A model generated the notes under the pieces. It was not told where the DNA came from. It saw nothing but the letters and a program-made list of their open reading frames with translations, and did no database searches. From positions 62,001 through 126,000 of the IMG/VR virus record IMGVR_UViG_3300032294_002877: DNA of 64,000 bases. One strand, written 5' to 3'. Shown piece after piece: positions 33,288-41,121 of the stretch. The position numbers and the translations under genes are program-made. Positions within the stretch are counted from its first letter, which is position 1; every line of letters begins with the position of its first letter. The DNA comes from a virus.

Positions 33288-33821
33288 ATGTCTATAGTAC
33301 AAGTCGATGGTTCCAGTGTTGTAGGTGGCTATTACGAAGGCGGATCCACAAAAAATAGTGGCGGTGTAGCAGTAAATGCTGGGCTATCTACCACTCTAGT
33401 TAACGAGCCAGTCAGCTCGCCCGATGTGGGAGTATTTGCTTCTGTTGTTGTTGACGGAACAGATACAGACGCCTCTCTGCTTGCTGGTGTTTTTGCTTAT
33501 AGTAACCAAAAACCAGTAGCAAAAAGAGTAACATCTTCATTAGCCACAATCAGCAACAAAGTATTAAGATCCGGCGCTGCTGTACCAAGTTTACAAACAG
33601 ATATTAATAAATTAGAATCTATTATCACCAATAAATTCTCAACATCTTTTAGAGCTGGTAATTTTAATTTATATACTGGCAAGTACAGTAGCGTGACTAC
33701 AGCAACAGATTCGTTTGGTAACGATACAGAGGCTCGCGTAACAAGAAGTGCTCCTGGTAGATTGGCATATCTCATTGGTAAATCCCCAGTAACTGTTGGT
33801 TACAAATCCAAAACAGGTTGA
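33288..33821 (+). CDS. Probable virion or late structural protein
   Basis: A 177-residue protein rich in Gly, Ser, Thr and Val with beta-rich sequence (VQVDGSSVVGGYYEGGS; VGVFASVVVDGTDTDASLLA). It has no catalytic motif. It stands alone behind a TATAAATA late promoter with a strong TAGGAG Shine-Dalgarno, and is closed by a strong terminator (33850-33881), a design typical of abundant late proteins such as decoration, collar or fibre subunits. The codon use is somewhat richer in GC than neighbours, consistent with high expression. Structural assignment is inference. Confidence 0.6.
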   Translation: MSIVQVDGSSVVGGYYEGGSTKNSGGVAVNAGLSTTLVNEPVSSPDVGVFASVVVDGTDTDASLLAGVFAYSNQKPVAKRVTSSLATISNKVLRSGAAVPSLQTDINKLESIITNKFSTSFRAGNFNLYTGKYSSVTTATDSFGNDTEARVTRSAPGRLAYLIGKSPVTVGYKSKTG

Positions 33822-33849
33822 GTATTATACAAAAAACCAAAATACTAAG

Positions 33850-33881
33850 AGCCAATGATGCATAATGTATCGTTGGCTTTT
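33850..33881 (+). terminator. Strong rho-independent terminator
   Basis: AGCCAATGAT (33850-33859) pairs with ATCGTTGGCT (33869-33878, one G-T pair) around a 9-nt loop, followed by TTTT. It lies 29 bp after the virion-like gene and isolates it from the downstream membrane-protein block. Confidence 0.85.
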
Positions 33882-33909
33882 AGCATATATATATATGTAA
33901 GGAGAAATT

Positions 33910-34227
33910 ATGAACGAAACCATCATCCATTTCTGGGAAAATATTGCAACAACTAGCGTAGGCATAATTGTTACAATGTTAGGATTTTGGATTACTATTG
34001 GCAAAAATATGGCAACTAAAGCCGAAGTTCTTTCTATGATAGAGACTCAATCTCCATATGTTCATGATCGTCAATTTATTATGGAAAGACTCAATAGTGG
34101 AAAAGAAAGCCAAGCCGCTTTTGCAATGGCTTTGCAAAGAAATACAGAAGTAATGAATGAGCTAAAAATTCAAATAGCAACCCTTGGTAAAACATTAGAA
34201 GCGCTTGAAGATAGAATAGAAAGATAA
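33910..34227 (+). CDS. Membrane-anchored coiled-coil protein
   Basis: The 105-residue protein has one N-terminal membrane segment (about 14-31, TSVGIIVTMLGFWITIG) and a C-terminal coiled coil (NTEVMNELKIQIATLGKTLE). AAGGAG precedes the start. The topology resembles spanin-like or tail-assembly membrane proteins and small phage proteins next to holins. It begins the 33.9-38.9 kb block of membrane and secreted proteins. Confidence 0.65.
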   Translation: MNETIIHFWENIATTSVGIIVTMLGFWITIGKNMATKAEVLSMIETQSPYVHDRQFIMERLNSGKESQAAFAMALQRNTEVMNELKIQIATLGKTLEALEDRIER

Positions 34228-34276
34228 TATGGTGTATTTTCCTAATGAGCTTTAAACTACATATCGGAGCCATACA

Positions 34277-34498
34277 ATGCCAAGACCATTTACAGATATT
34301 GCCTTAATTAAAAACGATCAACCTATTAAAAATCAAACAACAGTTTGCACAACCTCAAATACTGGAGCATATCAAACCTACGACAGATATGTTAGAAACA
34401 CACCAGATATCACAGAAATATCAGCTAAATACGGATATAGATTCTATAATGGACTATTAGTTCGTTTAGCTGACGATCAAATAGTAGTAGGTGGTTGA
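34277..34498 (+). CDS. Small hypothetical protein
   Basis: A 73-residue soluble protein without recognisable motif; the sequence alternates polar turns and short strands (QTTVCTTSNTGAY; YGYRFYNGLLVRLADDQIVV). It has CGGAG upstream and lies two bases before the start of the holin-like gene. No function can be proposed. Confidence 0.55.
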   Translation: MPRPFTDIALIKNDQPIKNQTTVCTTSNTGAYQTYDRYVRNTPDITEISAKYGYRFYNGLLVRLADDQIVVGG

Positions 34499-34500
34499 CA

Positions 34501-34863
34501 ATGCCAATCAAACCCGGCTATAGAACCAGCGAATTCTGGTTTACACTAGTTAGCTTTATTTTTAGTGGGCTCTATTTAACTGGAGTACTAAACGACACAG
34601 CACAAAAGGATGAACTAATATCATCTGTTTCTCATGCTGTTGAAAGTGTTATTTTAATTAGTGGACAAGCTGCTATTCTGTATAGATATATTAAGGGAAG
34701 GAACGAAGTCAAAAAAATAGTTGAAACTGAGATATTAGAACAAGTTAAAGAGGAGACCAGCAATGACGATAACATCAAAAGAGTTAATACTCGAACAAGC
34801 CGAAAAAACAACGGCTCAAATAAAAGAGTCAGTAAAAAATCTAAAAAAAATAGCACTAAGTGA
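34501..34863 (+). CDS. Holin-like membrane protein
   Basis: From ATG 34501, 120 residues. The start KPGYRTSEFWFTLVSFIFSG and the layout of two membrane helices (FWFTLVSFIFSGLYLTGVL; VESVILISGQAAILYRYI) with a charged C-terminal tail are typical of small phage holins that open the inner membrane at lysis. The tail (~45 residues) is highly basic and is encoded in a 101-bp overlap with the next gene. No peptidoglycan hydrolase is recognised nearby; lysis function is therefore a guess. Confidence 0.6.
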   Translation: MPIKPGYRTSEFWFTLVSFIFSGLYLTGVLNDTAQKDELISSVSHAVESVILISGQAAILYRYIKGRNEVKKIVETEILEQVKEETSNDDNIKRVNTRTSRKNNGSNKRVSKKSKKNSTK

Positions 34864-35152
34864 AGCTTGGAAAATTTTACAGCTTGTAGTAGCTGGTGTT
34901 GTACAAGTAATAGAAGCTATAGCTACTGATTTAGATGGTAAAGATAAAAAAGCTATCGCTCTAGAATTTATAGAAAGATTTTATGATACTACGTTCATTA
35001 TGGTTGATATTCCCTTTGTTCCTAGTATCGTTGAACCTATTATACATAGGTATATTAAAAGTATTCTGATGGTTATGGTTTCATCCTCAATAGATGCTAC
35101 CGTAACAATTTTCAGACAAACTGGGGTTTTTCTCAAGAAAGGTACGGTATAA
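34763..35152 (+). CDS. Conserved membrane-associated protein overlapping the holin-like gene
   Basis: A 129-residue protein starting behind GAGGAG, inside the 3' part of the holin-like gene in another frame (101-bp overlap). It has an amphipathic N-terminus, a hydrophobic segment (KILQLVVAGVVQVIEAIA), then FIERFYDTTFIMVDIPFVPS and a second hydrophobic stretch (KSILMVMVSSSIDATVTIF). The aromatic/proline block looks conserved. Function unknown; probably acts at the membrane with its neighbours. Confidence 0.6.
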   Translation: MTITSKELILEQAEKTTAQIKESVKNLKKIALSEAWKILQLVVAGVVQVIEAIATDLDGKDKKAIALEFIERFYDTTFIMVDIPFVPSIVEPIIHRYIKSILMVMVSSSIDATVTIFRQTGVFLKKGTV

Positions 35153-35156
35153 GAAT

Positions 35157-35513
35157 ATGTTAGACTATGCACAAAAATTTGAGGATTTTGCAGGAGCTGT
35201 CAGGCCAATGGATTTGGCGCTATATGCTGGTGTTGGTTTAATTCTATTTGTTTTATTTAAGGATAAACTATCACCAGTTCAGACGATGATATTACAGGTT
35301 ATCAATAAAGCAAAGGCTCTTCTTGGCGGTGTTGTACCAAAAACATCTGCTGCTGTTAAGGCCAATGATGATGTGTTTTTTCAATTAGTAACATCGTGGA
35401 AGCAAACACGAGACTTAGCTGAAAAAAGCGGTTGTGTAGAAGCAGTTAAAGTTGCTGATCAAATGTTTCCTTTATTAAGTCCAAATACGTGCGGAAAGGT
35501 ATCAAATGAATAA
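35157..35513 (+). CDS. Small membrane protein
   Basis: The 118-residue protein has one membrane helix (about 18-34, MDLALYAGVGLILFVLF) and a soluble C-terminal part with helices (VNDDV-like segment, SWKQTRDLAEKSGC, AVKVADQMFPLLSP). No family recognised. It overlaps the next gene by 8 bp, continuing the chain of small membrane proteins. Confidence 0.6.
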   Translation: MLDYAQKFEDFAGAVRPMDLALYAGVGLILFVLFKDKLSPVQTMILQVINKAKALLGGVVPKTSAAVKANDDVFFQLVTSWKQTRDLAEKSGCVEAVKVADQMFPLLSPNTCGKVSNE

Positions 35514-36006
35514 TAAAAAATCTTTATTATTAGTTCTAGGACTTGTTCTTGTTGGTGTTGGATTTTTTGGTTCTAGAATGGAACGACCAGTAATTAATAA
35601 ACCGAATGTGGTAGATACTATTGTTGTCATTACTCCACCAGCAGATAAAGCGCTACTGGAAGCCTGCTCAGGAGTAGTAGAAGCTCTCAAACAAGGAGAT
35701 GCTTCAAGGGTTGCTGACGGACGAAGATTATCTTCTTTATACATGGATCTTGCCACTCTTGTCGAATTAGATAGAGATCAGGAAGTTATTAAAAATACAG
35801 AAGAAATTCGTCAAGCTAATAGTCTTAGTGGAGTTATGTTAAAAATGAATATCAAAGATAAATATTCAGGATTAGCAGAAGCTGCCAATAATGTTATGGT
35901 TACTGGGATTGGAGATGATGCTGTTCCTTTAGATGAAACGCTAAGAGCAAAGGCTGCTGAAACTTTTAGAGCATTAGCATGGGCTTGTAATGAAGGAGCC
36001 AAATAA
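35506..36006 (+). CDS. Membrane-anchored or secreted helical protein
   Basis: A 166-residue protein with an N-terminal hydrophobic segment (SLLLVLGLVLVGVGFFG) that may be a signal anchor, followed by a helical soluble domain (ADKALLEACSGVVEALKQGD; SSLYMDLATLVELDR). It precedes the papain-like protease with a one-base overlap. The position suggests a partner or inhibitor of the protease, but no sequence motif supports that. Confidence 0.6.
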   Translation: MNNKKSLLLVLGLVLVGVGFFGSRMERPVINKPNVVDTIVVITPPADKALLEACSGVVEALKQGDASRVADGRRLSSLYMDLATLVELDRDQEVIKNTEEIRQANSLSGVMLKMNIKDKYSGLAEAANNVMVTGIGDDAVPLDETLRAKAAETFRALAWACNEGAK

Positions 36007-36932
36007 TGGCAAGATTATCTCCAGATGACTTATATAACGAATATAAAAAAGGACTACAAGGATGTCTTTGGGAGCAACACGTATTTGACGAATTATTAGA
36101 AAGCAGCAAATACGCTTACTTTGCTGATGGGGCACAAAAAATAAAAAACAGCGGCAAAGGGAAATTAAGTACTCCATACAAAAGCGTATTAAAATTTGAT
36201 AAGAATCCATATAATGAGAGACAAACTACCGGAGACTGTGTTAGTCATTCTACAAGAAACGCGGTGGATGTAAGCAGAGCGGTAGAAATTGATATCAATA
36301 GAGATAAAGAATCCTGGATAGCAAGAGGCGCAACAGAGGCTATTTATGGTGCCAGGGGTCATGGTGGACAAGGAATGAGTTGTTCAAGAGCTGCTACCTT
36401 TGTTAGTCAAAGTGGTGGTGTTCTTGTTAGAAAAGTATATAAAGGTATTGCTGATTTTACCAAATACAATGGTTCTCTAGGTGCCGGCTGGGGCAGCAGA
36501 GGATTACCTGATCCTGTAATAGATATAGCTAATGATCATCAAATACGAACAGTTAGTCTTGTTAGAACAGTAGAAGAAGCCAGAGATGCTTTAGCTAATG
36601 GTTATGGAATATCGGTATGTTCTAATTATGGTTTTAGTAATAAACGAGATAGCAAGGGATTTGCAAGAGTAAGCGGTAATTGGGCGCATGCGATGGCTTG
36701 GATAGCGTGTGATGATACTGGTGATGAACCAGCATTTTTGGTGCAAAATAGTTGGGGTAAATGGAATGATGGAGGCCATCCCGAATGGGGTCCTATTCCA
36801 GATGGCAGCTTTTTGATCAAAGCAGAAGTTGCTGCTGGCATGCTATCCGGAAATGGTTCGTATGCTTTTAGCAATTTTGACGGTTTTCCTGTACAAAAAC
36901 TTCCAGACTATGGGTTTAAAAAATACCTATGA
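36006..36932 (+). CDS. Papain-like cysteine protease (C1 type)
   Basis: The 308-residue protein carries the papain-fold active site: ERQTTGDCVSHSTR (~71-84) with oxyanion Gln and nucleophile Cys, NWAHAMAWIA (~224-233) with the His, and VQNSWGKWND (~247-256) with the Asn/Trp signature. There is no signal peptide, so if it works outside the cell it must be released by lysis or carried in the virion. It lies among membrane proteins and upstream of a secreted trypsin-like protease. Papain-like enzymes are rare in phages; the substrate is unknown. Confidence 0.8.
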   Translation: MARLSPDDLYNEYKKGLQGCLWEQHVFDELLESSKYAYFADGAQKIKNSGKGKLSTPYKSVLKFDKNPYNERQTTGDCVSHSTRNAVDVSRAVEIDINRDKESWIARGATEAIYGARGHGGQGMSCSRAATFVSQSGGVLVRKVYKGIADFTKYNGSLGAGWGSRGLPDPVIDIANDHQIRTVSLVRTVEEARDALANGYGISVCSNYGFSNKRDSKGFARVSGNWAHAMAWIACDDTGDEPAFLVQNSWGKWNDGGHPEWGPIPDGSFLIKAEVAAGMLSGNGSYAFSNFDGFPVQKLPDYGFKKYL

Positions 36933-37081
36933 AACTAATAGATAAAATAGCGCTTAACAGATTGCTCAGTATTATTAGTTCTTTTATACTAAGTTTAGTC
37001 AAGATTTTTGCGAATCGGCCTGATACGCAACCAAAACCTAAACGTAAAAGAATATTACCGTGGAGATCAGATCATGAATAA
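36929..37081 (+). CDS. Small basic membrane protein (50 aa)
   Basis: The frame from ATG 36929 to TAA 37079-37081 overlaps the papain gene by 4 bp and the next gene by 8 bp. It has a central hydrophobic segment (LLSIISSFILSLVKIFA) and a strongly basic Pro-rich tail (KPKRKRILPWR). The double overlap is the main evidence that it is real. Function unknown. Confidence 0.55.
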   Translation: MKLIDKIALNRLLSIISSFILSLVKIFANRPDTQPKPKRKRILPWRSDHE

Positions 37082-37388
37082 ATTATTATGTTTATGTTTA
37101 TTCGGGGCTGTACTATTAAACAGCACTAGTCAGTCGTATACCGGATCCACCACAGCCTCCGTGGTACTGTCGGGTGGTATAGTAGCGGCCCAACACGTTA
37201 ATAATGAAAAGAAATATAAAAGAAAAGATTGTCCTGTATGCAAAGGTAAAGGGTGGTATATTAGTGGTGATAATATCACAAAAGTGCCTTGCGGATATTG
37301 TGAACCCGATAAACAGCAACCACAAACAGCAACAGCGGATCCAAATTGCACAGATGATAAATGTAAAACTATAATTATTAGGAGATGA
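37074..37388 (+). CDS. Secreted small zinc-knuckle protein
   Basis: From ATG 37074 it encodes 104 residues with a signal peptide (MNKLLCLCLFGAVLLNSTS; a lipoprotein-type Cys is possible) and a DnaJ-like zinc knuckle: CPVCKGKGWY and later CGYC. A second Cys pair occurs near the C-terminus (NCTDDKC). Start chosen because the frame upstream overlaps the 50-aa gene and lacks an SD. It may bind unfolded or Cys-rich exported proteins such as the neighbouring protease; that is inference. Confidence 0.6.
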   Translation: MNKLLCLCLFGAVLLNSTSQSYTGSTTASVVLSGGIVAAQHVNNEKKYKRKDCPVCKGKGWYISGDNITKVPCGYCEPDKQQPQTATADPNCTDDKCKTIIIRR

Positions 37389-37390
37389 TC

Positions 37391-38257
37391 ATGAAATACG
37401 GTTTATGGATAATAGTATTTTTCTTCTGCATGTTCTCATCGAAAGGCATGGCTGCCGAAGTTAGTGAATATCTCCAAGATATTAGTGTTACGATTAAAAC
37501 AACTAAAGGAGAAGGTAGTGGTGTTGTTTTTACGAGAGAAATCAAGACAGAAGATGGGAATAAAAAAATTAATTTTGTTTGGACGGCTGCTCATGTCTTG
37601 GAGAGTATACGTAATGTTAAAACCGTATTAGATACCGATGGTCATCTAAAAAAAGTAGTAGAATTTCAAGATGCAGAAGTTATAAAAAAGTTAGTTGAAA
37701 ATGGTAGAACGGTTGGTCAATTGGCTATGGATGCTAAAGTTATCAAATATAGCGATGCTAAAGACGGAGAAGATCTAGCTTTACTAATGATTCGTAAGTT
37801 TGACTTTATACAATCATCAGCCAAATTTTTAGAAGACAAAGATAACAAAGGAGTAGCATTAGGAACACAATTATACCATGTAGGATCATTACTCGGATCA
37901 GAAGGAAGTAATAGCATGACTACAGGCATAATGAGCCAAGTTGGCCGAACAATAAGTTTAAATGGAGGAGCAAAGGTATTATTTGATCAAACCACTGTCA
38001 CAGCATTTCCTGGGAGTAGTGGAGGTGGTGTATTTCTAACCAGCGGAGAATATGTTGGTATGCTGGTTCGTGGTGCTGGAGAGACCTTTAATCTGATTGT
38101 TCCCATGAGAAGAATCAGCAAATGGTCTAAAGCAGAAAAAATTGATTGGGCATTAAACCAATCAGTAGATGCTCCAACACTAGAAGAAATTGAAAAATTA
38201 CCGGTAGAAAAGTTAGGCAAGATAGAAACTCCATCAACAGGTTTAATCATCCCATGA
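37391..38257 (+). CDS. Secreted trypsin-like serine protease (second copy of the fold)
   Basis: From ATG 37391, favoured over ATG 37385 because AGGAG sits six bases before it, the protein has ~288 residues. A signal peptide (about 1-21) is followed by a chymotrypsin/DegP-type domain: GEGSGVVF, FVWTAAHVL (His, ~58), GEDLALLMI (Asp) and FPGSSGGGVF (Ser, ~213). No PDZ domain is present. It is not a close copy of the protease at 6992; it lacks the Cys residues and is nearer to DegP/S1C enzymes. Confidence 0.85.
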   Translation: MKYGLWIIVFFFCMFSSKGMAAEVSEYLQDISVTIKTTKGEGSGVVFTREIKTEDGNKKINFVWTAAHVLESIRNVKTVLDTDGHLKKVVEFQDAEVIKKLVENGRTVGQLAMDAKVIKYSDAKDGEDLALLMIRKFDFIQSSAKFLEDKDNKGVALGTQLYHVGSLLGSEGSNSMTTGIMSQVGRTISLNGGAKVLFDQTTVTAFPGSSGGGVFLTSGEYVGMLVRGAGETFNLIVPMRRISKWSKAEKIDWALNQSVDAPTLEEIEKLPVEKLGKIETPSTGLIIP

Positions 38258-38658
38258 GCATAAAAAAAGAAGGTAGCGAAAAATTAAAATCTATAGCTCA
38301 AAAAGTTATTAATAATGCTGGTCTTCAAGAAGATAGTAATTTTGGTAGTGTTATAATAATATTAACAATTATTAGTATAATACTAACAGCAATAAGAGTT
38401 CTACAAGAATGTAATAAAAATAAACTTATTGGAGCATCCAGCGAACAGAAATGTGAATTATACGGATCTCAGATAAAAGAATTTAGTTCTCGTAGAGGAT
38501 GGTTTACCAGAATGAGAATCAAAAAGATTATCAGAAGAGAACTTAAAAAAGAAGATTATGAGAAATATGGTTTAAAATTAACAGAAGCTATTCTGAATAT
38601 AGGAGAAACTCTCAAGGATGATGAAATTAAAACTTTAGTGGAGGCAGCAAATGTTTAA
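38254..38658 (+). CDS. Hypothetical membrane protein
   Basis: A 134-residue protein with one hydrophobic segment (GSVIIILTIISIILTAIRV, ~31-49) and a basic, helical C-terminal domain (FTRMRIKKIIRRELKKEDYE). It overlaps the protease gene by 4 bp and the next gene by 8 bp. No family recognised. Confidence 0.6.
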   Translation: MSIKKEGSEKLKSIAQKVINNAGLQEDSNFGSVIIILTIISIILTAIRVLQECNKNKLIGASSEQKCELYGSQIKEFSSRRGWFTRMRIKKIIRRELKKEDYEKYGLKLTEAILNIGETLKDDEIKTLVEAANV

Positions 38659-38899
38659 TATTTTAGTATGGTGTGTTTATGGATTATTTGTTGGATCAAT
38701 AGCCAAAAGCATAGTACCGGGTGAAGAAAACTTCAATTTTGTAAAAACCGTAGCGTTAGGTGTGGCTGGCTCATATATGGGAGGTGCCATATTATATCTA
38801 TTAGGGCAGTATGATGGTCTCAGTCCCGCCGGTATACTAATGGGCATAGCAGGTGCTGTGATCAGCCTTGTACTCTATAATAAACTTACAGAAAAATAA
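38651..38899 (+). CDS. GlsB/YeaQ/YmgE-type small membrane protein
   Basis: The 82-residue protein has three hydrophobic segments with small-residue motifs of the GlsB/YeaQ/YmgE (transglycosylase-associated) family: VWCVYGLFVGSIAKSIVPGE (6-25), GVAGSYMGGAILYLLG (~37-52) and GILMGIAGAVISLVLYN. The family consists of small stress-related membrane proteins of unknown biochemical role. It is the last gene of the membrane/protease block. Confidence 0.75.
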   Translation: MFNILVWCVYGLFVGSIAKSIVPGEENFNFVKTVALGVAGSYMGGAILYLLGQYDGLSPAGILMGIAGAVISLVLYNKLTEK

Positions 38900-39806
38900 A
38901 ATAGCAGTATGTTTATATCTATATCATACTGACTTATGGCAAGAGTTTAAACGTCTACTGTTCCCTATTAGGGACGATATAACTTTATATTTGGCCTTAT
39001 CTAAAGAGCACCAATTTCCTGAATTGGAGACTAATGAATTTAGTTGTAAAATCAGCTATCACGATAATTATGGTGCGGATGTAGCGCCATTTTTACATCA
39101 ATTATCTGTTATTGATGAACCATATTTTGTTAAATTGCATTCTAAGAAAAGCTTTTGGGGGTTTAAATTCCATATAAATTGGAGGCATCTAATATTAAAC
39201 GATCTATTGGGATCTATAGAAATTTTTCAATCCAATATAGAATCGCTTAATAGCCCTAGAATAGGAGCAATATGCGGTAAGCCATTACTCATGAAAAACA
39301 GAGAATTGAAAAATAGAGAGAAAATTAAAGAACTATGTAGTCTGATCAATATGGATTATAATATTGTTAAGAATTCCTATTTTATGGCCGGAAATATGTT
39401 TATTGGAAAAACTGATTTGTATAGACAGACATTTATTTCTTATATGGCGCAGTTGGACGAGATATTGCAGCAAGAGCAGGGTAAGATCAGTGATACTTTT
39501 TATGGAACATATACCCATTCAATCGAAAGATTATTCGGATATATCATAGAATATAATAAATTAAATTTTGCTAATCCCAAACATAAATACATTAAAATTT
39601 TAAATACAAAAGCACCAAATAAAAAATATTTTCATATGATTACAACGTTCGATAACCACTGTTATTTACTTGAAGACGCTAATGTTTATGGTAAGATTAT
39701 TGACATAAATAGCGATACCTCCTTGATTGAATGGACCCATATGAATACTATAGTAGGTCAACGGTATAAAATAATTTCTCCAGAATATATAACCAAAATA
39801 CAATGA
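38868..39806 (+). CDS. RgpF-like rhamnan synthesis protein
   Basis: The 312-residue protein matches the rhamnan synthesis F (RgpF) family: NKIAVCLYLYHTDLWQEF (~10-27), SYHDNYGADVAPFLHQL (~63-79), YFVKLHSKKSFWGF (~85-98), WRHLILNDLL and YFMAGNMFIGKTDLY. RgpF proteins act in rhamnose-polymer synthesis. The only candidate start is TTG 38868, inside the upstream gene (32-bp overlap), and there is no ATG before the conserved part. It opens the third glycan operon, together with RmlB- and RmlC-like genes, which fits a rhamnose-type sugar. Confidence 0.75.
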   Translation: MYSIINLQKNKIAVCLYLYHTDLWQEFKRLLFPIRDDITLYLALSKEHQFPELETNEFSCKISYHDNYGADVAPFLHQLSVIDEPYFVKLHSKKSFWGFKFHINWRHLILNDLLGSIEIFQSNIESLNSPRIGAICGKPLLMKNRELKNREKIKELCSLINMDYNIVKNSYFMAGNMFIGKTDLYRQTFISYMAQLDEILQQEQGKISDTFYGTYTHSIERLFGYIIEYNKLNFANPKHKYIKILNTKAPNKKYFHMITTFDNHCYLLEDANVYGKIIDINSDTSLIEWTHMNTIVGQRYKIISPEYITKIQ

Positions 39807-40786
39807 AAAAAATACTTGTAACAGGCGCTGCCGGATTTCTAGGATCCCATCTAATAGAAGAAATCCTTATCAATACAGATTGGGAAATCATTGCTTTATG
39901 TAGACTAACATTTGTTGGAGACCTAACCAGAATAGTTAATAGTTTGCATGTTAATCAACATAAAGATAGAATTAAATTGGTATATCATGATTTACGCTTT
40001 GAGATTCCTCCTCATACCAAAGAAGAGATCGGAGAGGTTGATTATATCGCACATGTGGCAGCAAATAGCCATGTTGACAGATCAATACAATATCCAAAGC
40101 AGTTTTTTGAAGATAATGTTATGGGAACAGTTAATTTATTAGAATGGTACAGATCCTGCTCTCCAAAAGCATTATTTATAAACTATCTTACAGATGAAGT
40201 TTTTGGACCGGCGCCAGAAAACTACGACTTTAAGGAAGACGATAGATGGAGACCAAGTAATCCGTACAGCGCAAGCAAGTGTGGTCAAGGAGCTGCTGGT
40301 ATAAGTTATTATAATACCTATCGTTTACCCATAATAACAACATATACGATGAATCTCTTTGGAGAAAGACAACATCCAGAAAAATTAGTAGCAAAAAGCA
40401 TATCTAATATTTTACATAATAAGGTTATCAAGATACATGCAAAACTAGATGAGTCTGGGAACGTTGAATATGTTGGACAAAGACACTGGCTACACGCCAG
40501 AAATGCTGCTAGCGCTACACTATTCCTATTCAATTATGGAAAACCAGGCGAACACTATAATGTTGTTGGAGACGTAGAATTACACAACGACGATCTGGTT
40601 AAAAAAATAGCATCATTGATGAACAAAGAAGCCAGAATAGAGTATGTTGATTTTAGTCACGCTAGACCAGGACACGATAGGAGATATAGTTTAGATGGCT
40701 CCAGACTGAAAGACATGGGATGGAAACCTCCTGTAGATTTTAATACGTCTCTTCAACGAACCATTAATTGGATAGTAAGTCAATAA
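39803..40786 (+). CDS. RmlB-like dTDP-glucose 4,6-dehydratase / NAD-dependent epimerase
   Basis: The 327-residue extended short-chain dehydrogenase has the NAD-binding GAAGFLGSHLIEE (8-20), AHVAANSHVDRSI (~92-104), TDEVFGPA (~131-138) with the dehydratase-type Thr-Asp-Glu, and the catalytic YSASK (~156-160). The TDE motif points to nucleotide-sugar 4,6-dehydration (RmlB type) rather than plain epimerisation. It would make the 4-keto-6-deoxy intermediate used by the RmlC-like enzyme 2 kb downstream. No RmlA or RmlD is identified nearby. Confidence 0.8.
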   Translation: MKKILVTGAAGFLGSHLIEEILINTDWEIIALCRLTFVGDLTRIVNSLHVNQHKDRIKLVYHDLRFEIPPHTKEEIGEVDYIAHVAANSHVDRSIQYPKQFFEDNVMGTVNLLEWYRSCSPKALFINYLTDEVFGPAPENYDFKEDDRWRPSNPYSASKCGQGAAGISYYNTYRLPIITTYTMNLFGERQHPEKLVAKSISNILHNKVIKIHAKLDESGNVEYVGQRHWLHARNAASATLFLFNYGKPGEHYNVVGDVELHNDDLVKKIASLMNKEARIEYVDFSHARPGHDRRYSLDGSRLKDMGWKPPVDFNTSLQRTINWIVSQ

Positions 40787-40788
40787 AT

Positions 40789-41121
40789 ATGAATAATCAG
40801 AATAAAAAATTAAAGCCATGGGAAATTATTGCTTTACAGGGAATGGAGCTAGCATTTGATAGTAAAGGCTCTGTACTTAAGGACTTGAGTAATGACAATA
40901 AACAAAAGGCTATAGAATTGTTATATCGTAGTATAGAGTTAAAAGCGGACTTGTGTTGGCCATATATTAAACTTGCGGATCTAATAGATAACCATAAAGA
41001 AAAAATAAAACTATATTTTAAAGCCTATCTGATTGAAGATAATATCTTTTCTATTAAGTTTCTATTTAAGCAAATACTACAAGATCATCCGCATATTCTA
41101 GATAACTATCTATTATCATGA
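40789..41121 (+). CDS. Small TPR-like helical protein
   Basis: From ATG 40789 the protein has 110 residues and is all helical: KQKAIELLYRSIELKADLCW and YIKLADLIDNHKEKIKLYF follow a TPR-like helix pair pattern. It overlaps the next gene by 4 bp. Single TPR proteins occur among glycosyltransferase genes, where they can scaffold complexes; no specific role is shown. Confidence 0.5.
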   Translation: MNNQNKKLKPWEIIALQGMELAFDSKGSVLKDLSNDNKQKAIELLYRSIELKADLCWPYIKLADLIDNHKEKIKLYFKAYLIEDNIFSIKFLFKQILQDHPHILDNYLLS

